Under the pieces are notes generated by a model. That model was not told the origin of the DNA and ran no database searches. It saw nothing but the letters and a program-made list of their open reading frames with translations. From an uncultured Pedobacter sp. (lineage in GTDB: Bacteria; Bacteroidota; Bacteroidia; Sphingobacteriales; Sphingobacteriaceae), in NCBI RefSeq assembly GCF_946479715.1, contig NZ_CAMLHF010000083.1, positions 1-22,187 on the forward strand: a DNA stretch of 22,187 bases, read 5' to 3'. The position numbers were made by a program, and so were the translations under genes. Positions 16,321 to 22,187 of the stretch are shown piece by piece (within the stretch, counting starts at the first letter, position 1; every line of letters begins with the position of its first letter).

Positions 16321-17038
16321 TGATGAACCCCTGGCCAGGGATATTGTGAAACATTATCTGAGCGACTTTCCTAATATTGAGGTGGTAGCTGAGTGCAATG
16401 ATGGATTCGAGGGTATTAAGGCAATCACTCAGCATCAACCTGATTTTATTTTTCTGGACATACAAATGCCAAAAATTAATGGTTTTGAGATGTTGGAATT
16501 GGTAGAGAAGCCACCTGCCGTAATATTTACCACGGCATTTGATGAGTATGCCATTAAGGCTTTTGAAGTTAATGCGGTAGATTATTTACTGAAGCCAATA
16601 GAAAAGAGCAGATTTGACCTTGCCATGCAGAAACTGCCATCAAGGTTAAGTAATAATGGTGATGAATCAACGAGAGAATTATTGGATTCAGCAGCACTTA
16701 GTCCAACACAAAATAACAGGGTTGTAGTTAAAAAGAATGGGGTAATTAAAATTATTGCAGTTTCTGATATCCATTATCTGGAAGCTGATGATGATTATGT
16801 GAAAATGAGTACCGTTGAGGGGATATTCCATAAGAATAAAACAATGAGCTTTTTTGAACAAACTTTAGATTCCGCGCAGTTCATTAGGATACATCGTTCT
16901 TATATTATAAATTTGGCCCAGGTTACAAAGATCGAATTGAAAGAAAAGGATAGTTATATTGTTCTTTTAAAATCGGATATATGGCTGCCAGTGAGTAAAA
17001 CAGGGTATGTGAAGCTGAAAGCTGCACTAGGCTTATAG
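16298..17038 (+). CDS. LytTR-family response regulator
   Basis: The 246-residue protein has an N-terminal receiver (Asp8/Asp9, phospho-acceptor Asp54 in FIFLDIQMP, Thr in IFTTAFDEYA, Lys in YLLKPIEK) and a C-terminal LytTR DNA-binding domain (about 140-243: VSDIHYLEADDDYVKMST, then FIRIHRSYIINLAQV and LPVSKTGYVKLK). It is the direct partner of the kinase, whose gene it overlaps by 23 bp, and should activate genes from paired direct-repeat sites. The targets may include its own operon. No clear LytTR direct repeat was identified near 13990. Confidence 0.96.
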   Translation: MIRTILIDDEPLARDIVKHYLSDFPNIEVVAECNDGFEGIKAITQHQPDFIFLDIQMPKINGFEMLELVEKPPAVIFTTAFDEYAIKAFEVNAVDYLLKPIEKSRFDLAMQKLPSRLSNNGDESTRELLDSAALSPTQNNRVVVKKNGVIKIIAVSDIHYLEADDDYVKMSTVEGIFHKNKTMSFFEQTLDSAQFIRIHRSYIINLAQVTKIELKEKDSYIVLLKSDIWLPVSKTGYVKLKAALGL

Positions 17039-17053
17039 AAAATTCTAATTCTA

Positions 17054-17085
17054 TTTGCAATTAGAAAAAAATCGCACTATATTTG
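17054..17085 (+). promoter_or_regulatory. Strong promoter of rpmH-rnpA-yidD
   Basis: TTTG (17054-17057) and TATATTTG (17078-17085) are separated by 20 bp, a near-ideal Bacteroidota sigma-A promoter. It fits the heavy demand for ribosomal protein L34. The -33 element sits in the loop of a 7-bp inverted repeat (17044-17065). Confidence 0.75.
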
Positions 17086-17126
17086 CACCTCTTAATTAAA
17101 AAAATAGTCTAAGATATAATACAGTT

Positions 17127-17285
17127 ATGAAAAGAACATTCCAACCTTCGCAAAGAAAGAGAAGAAACAAGCATGGCTTCCGCGAAAGAATGGCTACAGC
17201 AAACGGTAGAAGAGTATTAGCTTCACGTCGTGCAAAAGGAAGAAAAAGATTATCAGTTTCTGACGAACGTCGTCATAAAGCATAA
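17127..17285 (+). CDS. rpmH: Large ribosomal subunit protein bL34
   Basis: The 52-residue, very basic protein starts [20 protein letters not shown] and contains the L34 core ([24 protein letters not shown]). It is part of the 50S subunit, binding 23S rRNA. The gene follows a near-consensus promoter by about 40 bp and precedes rnpA, the usual arrangement in bacteria. The C-terminal SDERRHKA tail is a few residues longer than in Escherichia coli. Confidence 0.98.
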   Translation: MKRTFQPSQRKRRNKHGFRERMATANGRRVLASRRAKGRKRLSVSDERRHKA

Positions 17286-17349
17286 TTTTTGATTGCAGCA
17301 CGTTTAGGTGTTAGCAGATCAGAACATCTGCAAAGTTGCGATCAAAAAC

Positions 17350-17763
17350 ATGAACACATTTAACAAAGAAGAACGGTTATGTAGCAGGAAGTTAATTGAC
17401 TTGCTATTTAAAAACGGTTCTTCTTTTTTATTATACCCCTTTCGTGTATCTTATTTGTATGTAGATACAGAAAACAAATATCCTGTGCAGGTTGTAATTA
17501 ATGTTTCTAAGAAACGCTTTAAAAAGGCGGTAGACAGAAATTTAATCAAACGCCGTACCCGTGAGGTTTATCGCCTTCAGAAACAATCACAGCTTTACTC
17601 ATCTCTTGTCGGTTCTGATAAGCTATTATTGCTTTCTGTTCAATTTATTGGCAAGCAGATTTATGATTATTCATTTTTTGAGAAGAAAATGTCCGGAGTT
17701 TTTAAAAAATTGGTTCTAGCTGTTGGAACTAATGAAATGGAAAAAGCTGATGGGGATAATTAA
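17350..17763 (+). CDS. rnpA: Ribonuclease P protein component
   Basis: The 137-residue basic protein binds the RNase P RNA and helps process the 5' ends of tRNA precursors. It has the N-terminal [20 protein letters not shown] segment that contacts the pre-tRNA leader and the RNR signature ([24 protein letters not shown]). The frame opens at a GTG at 17308, but the ATG at 17350 ([10 protein letters not shown]) matches the family start and is chosen. It lies 64 bp after rpmH and overlaps yidD. Confidence 0.96.
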   Translation: MNTFNKEERLCSRKLIDLLFKNGSSFLLYPFRVSYLYVDTENKYPVQVVINVSKKRFKKAVDRNLIKRRTREVYRLQKQSQLYSSLVGSDKLLLLSVQFIGKQIYDYSFFEKKMSGVFKKLVLAVGTNEMEKADGDN

Positions 17764-17980
17764 ACAGATCATTAGCTGGATTTTTTTAGGTTTGATAAAG
17801 CTTTATCAATGGTTATTGTCTCCATTACTAGGAGCAAGTTGCAGATATACCCCTACTTGTTCTCAATATGGTATTGAAGCCATAAAAAAGCATGGTCCGT
17901 TTAAAGGAGGGTGGTTAACCTTAAAACGTATAGGTCGATGTCATCCATGGGGTGGTCATGGCCATGATCCTGTTCCGTAA
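17750..17980 (+). CDS. yidD: Membrane protein insertion efficiency factor
   Basis: The 76-residue protein is a YidD homologue, with an N-terminal amphipathic/hydrophobic helix ([19 protein letters not shown]) and the conserved cysteine motif [37 protein letters not shown]. YidD sits at the inner membrane and aids YidC-mediated insertion. The start is uncertain: TTG 17723, ATG 17732 and ATG 17750 share the frame. ATG 17750 is preferred because GGAAAAAG stands just before it, and it overlaps rnpA by only 14 bp. yidC is not in the window. Confidence 0.94.
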   Translation: MGIIKQIISWIFLGLIKLYQWLLSPLLGASCRYTPTCSQYGIEAIKKHGPFKGGWLTLKRIGRCHPWGGHGHDPVP

Positions 17981-18002
17981 TGATATTTTTTAATTTAAAC
18001 TG

Positions 18003-18686
18003 ATGGCTACTATACTTCAAATTGAAACCGCTACACAAGTCTGTTCTGCTGCAATAGCACACGATGGCAAGACAATAGCTTTAAAAGAGCTAATGGCAAA
18101 TAATATTCATGCTGGTAGCTTAACTTTGTTTATAAAGGAGGCTATGGATTCTACAGGATTACAATTTGAGGATCTTGATGCTGTAGCAGTAAGTATGGGG
18201 CCAGGTTCTTACACCGGATTGCGTATTGGCGTTTCTACTGCAAAAGGACTATGCTTTGCACTTGATAAGCCATTAATTGCAATTCCTACACTTCAAATGA
18301 TGGCACAAGGATTTATGCTTCAAAATCCTGATTACGATGGACTAATTTGCGCAATGATTGATGCGAGAAGAATGGAAGTATTTACTTCTATTTACGATAA
18401 TGACCTTAAAACGGTGTCTCCGGTTTCTGCTAAAATAATAGATGAGCATAGCTTTGTTGAAGATTTAAATAATAATGTAATCACTTTTATTGGCAACGGT
18501 GCAGCCAAGTGTGCTGATGTACTGAAGCAGGAAAATGCAAGATTTTCTGAACTGAATTTTAACTCGGCATCTTACATGAGTAAACTTGCTCATGAAGCCT
18601 ATGTGTCTTCCAGATTTGAAGATGTTGCTTATTTTGAACCCTTTTACTTGAAGGATTTTATTTTAACCACACCTAGAAAAAGGTAA
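18003..18686 (+). CDS. tsaB: tRNA t6A37 threonylcarbamoyltransferase complex subunit TsaB
   Basis: The 227-residue protein has the ASKHA-type fold of TsaB: ILQIETATQVCSAAIA at the start, then AVSMGPGSYTGLRIGVSTAKGLCFAL and IPTLQMMAQG. TsaB has no catalysis of its own; with TsaD and TsaE it makes N6-threonylcarbamoyladenosine at position 37 of tRNAs reading ANN codons. It starts 22 bp after yidD and is probably on the same transcript. Its stop is followed by a 65-bp gap with no clear terminator, facing the convergent gene at 18752. Confidence 0.95.
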   Translation: MATILQIETATQVCSAAIAHDGKTIALKELMANNIHAGSLTLFIKEAMDSTGLQFEDLDAVAVSMGPGSYTGLRIGVSTAKGLCFALDKPLIAIPTLQMMAQGFMLQNPDYDGLICAMIDARRMEVFTSIYDNDLKTVSPVSAKIIDEHSFVEDLNNNVITFIGNGAAKCADVLKQENARFSELNFNSASYMSKLAHEAYVSSRFEDVAYFEPFYLKDFILTTPRKR

Positions 18687-18751
18687 GGCGGCTGTTCTGA
18701 GATTCTGGTATTAGAAAAATAGATTCTTCCACGTTATCCTTTCGCGTCGCT

Positions 18752-20200
18752 TCATCTCTTTTTAGAGAATACACTGAAAATACGTTTGAAGAAACCAGTT
18801 TCCTGATCATTTAAGCCTGGTATATAGCTGCTGTTTTGAGGATGTTCTACAGTATAGCCAAACTTAATGCCTAGTCCCATGTAAAAGGATGCTCCGTTAT
18901 ATCCAGATCTTGGGGATGCATCAGTTTTAATTGCTGCATAAGCAGTTCGGGTTGTCTTAAGGAGATTGTCAGAACCTAAGAAGAACTCAAAGTTGGGTGT
19001 CTGATACATTCCCTGCATTCCAAAAAGAAATAGGTTATTGAAATTATAAATTGGAATAGCACTCACCGAAAAACCATTGTAATAGAATTTATTTACAATG
19101 GCTGCATCACCTCCATTATAAAACAGATTTTTTGATACAACAAAGCTAGGCGTATAAAAATTAAATGTTTTGGAGATCAGGAAATCTGCTTTGGCATTTG
19201 TAAGGGTATAAAAACTTTTATTTACTGCACTATTTTTTACAATATCTGTAATTTGGTTTCTTATTCTTTCATCTTTACCCTTAGGATTAAGGGGTGGAGT
19301 GTTTGGTTCATTCTGCTCGGGAATTATGGTAGGATTAAGCATGTTGTCAAAATTGCTTACATAAGAACTGTTGCTCCATCTGATTATGCCAAGATCTTTT
19401 AAATTGGCCATAATGAATACACCACTTTTTGAGGTATAAGTTGTGCCAAAGCTAAGAGCGAGGCCTGGGTTTTTAAATGTGGGGATCAGGTCATTTTTTT
19501 CTAGATCCTTGGCTTCCAGAAAACTTGCTTTGTATGTCCCTTTTAAAGATAAAGCTATTTTATCCTTTGTTGGTCCAGGTTGGATAGCTGAATTGTCAGT
19601 CTTTAAACTGTTGTAGGAAATTCCACTTAGTAAACTAACTTTAACACCGAAAGCAAGCTTTTTAGTATAGTTTTCTCTGTAGGTTAGGCTGAACTGATGA
19701 TAGGATTGACCATATCCACTATTGTCAAATGGATTTGCAGTTAAATTAGAGTTGTTAATGAACCGAGTGTAATCATCCATTACTGCAAGTGATTCATTAG
19801 AGTATTTTGCATGAAGATCTGATCGCAATTGCCACGAAAAACCAATCTCCTTATGATATTTATAGGATTTAAAGATCTTAAAATTGAATAAATATATGTT
19901 GGAATTTTGATAGACGCTGTTTAGTTTATTCGTTCCAATTGGAATGTCTTTCACCGAAAGTTTTCCAGTGGTAATTAATTTATGCATTACATCCTCATTG
20001 CCTTTATTGATGGCATTTATTCCTAAATAGGGTAAGAAGAAATTTGAAGCATATTTGCGCGAAGAATCTAAAACGAATGTTTTTTGTGCTGGGTTCTCAA
20101 ATCCATCAAATAAAGTTTTGGTATTGAAAAGACCATATTGTTGAGCTTTTAGTTGATTAAAAAGAAATAGAAATGAGAATAGGATCAGATATTTTCTCAT
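18752..20200 (-). CDS. Putative outer-membrane protein (DUF5723-like)
   Basis: The 482-residue protein has a signal peptide (about 1-19, ending QLKA|QQ) and many aromatic-rich alternating strands (for example LFNFKIFKSYKYHKEIGFSWQLR and ALSFGTTYTSKSGVF), as expected for an outer-membrane beta-barrel. It resembles the Bacteroidota-specific DUF5723 family, whose function is unknown. The ATG overlaps the end of the upstream gene (ATGA, 20197-20200), so the two are translated together and may work together across the envelope. Confidence 0.68.
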   Translation of the reverse strand: MRKYLILFSFLFLFNQLKAQQYGLFNTKTLFDGFENPAQKTFVLDSSRKYASNFFLPYLGINAINKGNEDVMHKLITTGKLSVKDIPIGTNKLNSVYQNSNIYLFNFKIFKSYKYHKEIGFSWQLRSDLHAKYSNESLAVMDDYTRFINNSNLTANPFDNSGYGQSYHQFSLTYRENYTKKLAFGVKVSLLSGISYNSLKTDNSAIQPGPTKDKIALSLKGTYKASFLEAKDLEKNDLIPTFKNPGLALSFGTTYTSKSGVFIMANLKDLGIIRWSNSSYVSNFDNMLNPTIIPEQNEPNTPPLNPKGKDERIRNQITDIVKNSAVNKSFYTLTNAKADFLISKTFNFYTPSFVVSKNLFYNGGDAAIVNKFYYNGFSVSAIPIYNFNNLFLFGMQGMYQTPNFEFFLGSDNLLKTTRTAYAAIKTDASPRSGYNGASFYMGLGIKFGYTVEHPQNSSYIPGLNDQETGFFKRIFSVFSKKR

Positions 20201-21783
20201 AATGAGTCGTTTTCTAATATTAAAGAATCTTGCGTTAAAGGTTGTTGTTTCCTGCTCATCAAAACATTTGTTTGAAATTTACCATTATCTCCGCTAAGTT
20301 GGTATATAAATGACTGATAATTTTTTAATCCTTTTTCAGACGTGATGTGCTTGTAGTAAGGAAGGTATATGTTCTTAAGAAATATATCTGATGAATTGTT
20401 GAGGTCGATAAAGAAACTAATGCTGGAAGTATTTGGCAGTTGATTGATGCTATTGGCATAGCTTTCTTTATTTATAAAAAGGCGATTATTTTTATAACTG
20501 TTCAGAAAAGATTGTACTGTACTGGCATTATTCGCAAAAACCATGTAATTATCTATAATGATATAGTATGGTCTTTTGAATTTCTTAAAAGGCTCTCCAA
20601 AATAAACGTACAAAAAATCGTCCTCTTTAAATAATTTTATGCCATCCCCGTAATCCGTGCTAAGATCTAATAATAACTGATCAACTTTTTCGCCGTTACT
20701 TAAATTGATCGCTCCCATTTTTTCTGTAGTACTTAGCTGGAAGGTAATGAGTTGATCTTTAAAGTATTTGGGTAATATCTGATTTGGATCTATATGGTAT
20801 TTAGCACTAATATTTTTTAGTACCTCTCCGGCTTTATTCTCTTCCTTTTTGCTGGCGAACCAGCTTTGTAACTTTCCTTTCCAATCTGTATAGTTTTCTA
20901 TGGCAAAAACAGTGTAATTGGCTGTGTTTTCTGGTAGAATGTTGGTTATGGTAATTTTTTGCGCATTAGAGTTAGAGAACAATTCGTGGTAGTCATTTGG
21001 GGCATTGTTTTGTGTTACGCCAGTAAGTAGTATTTTTTCTTTGCTGAAATTGTATACAAGAGATGCAAATGCATTACAATTATCAAGTACTGAAAGTTCC
21101 CCACTAAGTTTGCCTGGCATAGTTGATTTTAACAGTTGAGGAAGGGTTTGGAAATTGATATAGACTTCAGCAAGACTATTTTTTGCTAGCCTGGTGGTTG
21201 ATTTGATGTGTTGGACAAATTTATTGTTACTATTAATAGGCGTAGATAACGCACTTGAAATAGATTGAGCAGAGCTTGATAATAGTAAGAGGTTCTCTTT
21301 AGTAGCCAAATAGAGTATCATGCTGTCTGGTAAAGTAATAGCAGTTATCTTTTGTGAAGTATCTAATTGTAATTTAGCAGACGCCAGTGAAATCAATAAT
21401 TGGTTTCTGTTTGATCCGGAATTTATCTGGGTGCTGTACAACAAATCTATATGTTTGTCTTTTCCGGGAATGAGACTAATATATATATTCTGTTTGCCAA
21501 TAATACGGTTGATATCGGGAGCTGATAGTATATGGTCCTTTATAGATTGCAGTTGAGCGAAATTGCTTTCTCCAATAATTTCCTGCAAAATATCCTGACC
21601 TTTTAAGATGTCAAATATGCTTTTGTCATTTTGAAAAGAAAAGATAAGAGCAGAATTTGCTGTAGCTGCGTATAAACTACTGTCGTTACTTTCCCGATCT
21701 GTATTTAGACCAGAAAAATACAGATAGGCCAGGGTTAAGATGGCAGTAAACAGAGCTATTATTATGACAAGAATTTTTTTCAT
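20197..21783 (-). CDS. Membrane-anchored periplasmic protein of unknown function
   Basis: The 528-residue protein has one N-terminal transmembrane segment or uncleaved signal (KKILVIIIALFTAILTLAYLYF), with the rest presumably periplasmic. No motif was recognised with certainty. The pattern of repeated hydrophobic strands (SALIFSFQND, LIDLLYSTQ-like, and IIIDNYMVFANNASTVQSFLNSY) loosely recalls DUF3352-type proteins, in which a similar sentence about display in the periplasm is repeated. It is first of a two-gene unit with the putative barrel protein downstream (4-bp overlap). The upstream gap has a possible -7 element (TAAATTTG, minus strand, 21796-21803), but that would give a very short leader. 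Confidence 0.7.
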   Translation of the reverse strand: MKKILVIIIALFTAILTLAYLYFSGLNTDRESNDSSLYAATANSALIFSFQNDKSIFDILKGQDILQEIIGESNFAQLQSIKDHILSAPDINRIIGKQNIYISLIPGKDKHIDLLYSTQINSGSNRNQLLISLASAKLQLDTSQKITAITLPDSMILYLATKENLLLLSSSAQSISSALSTPINSNNKFVQHIKSTTRLAKNSLAEVYINFQTLPQLLKSTMPGKLSGELSVLDNCNAFASLVYNFSKEKILLTGVTQNNAPNDYHELFSNSNAQKITITNILPENTANYTVFAIENYTDWKGKLQSWFASKKEENKAGEVLKNISAKYHIDPNQILPKYFKDQLITFQLSTTEKMGAINLSNGEKVDQLLLDLSTDYGDGIKLFKEDDFLYVYFGEPFKKFKRPYYIIIDNYMVFANNASTVQSFLNSYKNNRLFINKESYANSINQLPNTSSISFFIDLNNSSDIFLKNIYLPYYKHITSEKGLKNYQSFIYQLSGDNGKFQTNVLMSRKQQPLTQDSLILENDSL

Positions 21784-21880
21784 TTGCTGTTACTACAAAT
21801 TTAATTTTAATAGTTGGTATTAATAATAAATGCTTCAAGTTTGTTAAGTTTGTTATCTCAAATTGTGGGTTTAGAATATA

Positions 21881-22187
21881 ATGGATAGACGTATATTGAT
21901 AACTGCATCATTATTTGGAGCTATTGCAGTAATGCTTGGAGCTTTTGGTGCACATGGCTTAAAGAATGTATTGGATGCCGGCTCTATTGAGATCTGGGCA
22001 AAAGGAGTGGAGTATCAGTTTTATCATACCTTCGCATTGCTTTTTCTTGCTCAATTTAAAGGTCGGGAAGCTGGGCAAGGCAAGTTCATAAACCTGGCGT
22101 ATGGTTTTTTTACATTTGGCATTTTGCTGTTTTCCGGATCCTTGTATTTGCTCGCAACACGAAGTGTTACTAATATTGGCTTTGTAA
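21881..22187 (+). CDS. DUF423 family membrane protein, 3' end cut by window edge
   Basis: The 102 visible residues start MDRRILITASLFGAIAVMLGAFGAHGLK, continue with GVEYQFYHTFALLFLAQF and reach a third hydrophobic stretch (INLAYGFFTFGILLFSGSLYLLA). This is the pattern of DUF423 (YgdD/YwdK), small inner-membrane proteins of about 120-130 residues with four helices and no established function. Roughly the last quarter is outside the window. It is divergent from the minus-strand pair, with 97 bp between starts. Confidence 0.9.
   Translation, partial: MDRRILITASLFGAIAVMLGAFGAHGLKNVLDAGSIEIWAKGVEYQFYHTFALLFLAQFKGREAGQGKFINLAYGFFTFGILLFSGSLYLLATRSVTNIGFV

Noticed and set aside
17044..17065. 7-bp inverted repeat after the LytTR gene as a terminator
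   Set aside because: It is followed by an A-run rather than T, and its loop holds the rpmH -33 element.
21796..21803. TAAATTTG on the minus strand as the promoter of the gene at 20197-21783
   Set aside because: It would leave a leader of under ten bases and has no -33 partner; noted only in the gene entry.
1..22187. tRNA, rRNA, CRISPR arrays, insertion sequences or prophage genes
   Set aside because: None was found on either strand; no repeat-spacer periodicity, transposase motifs or cloverleaf arms were seen.

Overview
The window is low-GC bacterial DNA from a member of the Bacteroidota, most like a gliding or Sphingobacteria/Cytophaga-type lineage. The evidence is a type IX secretion (T9SS) cassette (a gliding-type C-terminal sorting domain followed by PorP/SprF), a 7TMR-DISM histidine kinase, a sigma-54 factor with the acidic insert common in this phylum, promoters of the Bacteroidota type (TTG at -33, TAnnTTTG at -7), and almost no Shine-Dalgarno sequences. 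No insertion sequence, CRISPR array, tRNA or rRNA was seen.

Region 1 (1-9924) is the most unusual part. A tightly packed minus-strand operon runs from about 5380 down to 1. It encodes a ThiF/E1-like plus nitroreductase fusion (Rv1355c/MoeY type), a GNAT/autoinducer-synthase-like acyltransferase, a 7TMR-DISM hybrid-input histidine kinase, and a receiver protein cut by the window edge. Back-to-back promoters at 5466-5482 drive this operon one way and two closely related receiver proteins the other way. The second receiver is followed after 19 bp by a secreted IgGFc-binding-like/PKD adhesin with a T9SS sorting domain and its PorP/SprF partner. The layout suggests enzymes that make or modify a small molecule, a membrane receptor kinase, three paralogous receivers and a surface protein. 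That linkage is inference.

Region 2 (9934-13914) holds rpoN, an Lrp/AsnC regulator, mscL and a ChaN-like haem-binding-fold protein. Two long intergenic stretches lie here. One has an imperfect inverted repeat and a perfect 20-bp palindrome. The other appears to encode a structured small RNA ending in a strong intrinsic terminator just upstream of mscL.

Region 3 (14113-17038) is a four-gene operon: a LiaF-like membrane protein, a DUF4288 protein, a LytS-type histidine kinase and a LytTR response regulator. It looks like an envelope-sensing module.

Region 4 (17127-18686) is a housekeeping run: rpmH, rnpA, yidD and tsaB, with a near-consensus promoter in front of rpmH. Region 5 (18752-22187) has a translationally coupled pair (a membrane-anchored protein and a putative outer-membrane protein) on the minus strand, and the start of a DUF423 membrane protein on the plus strand.
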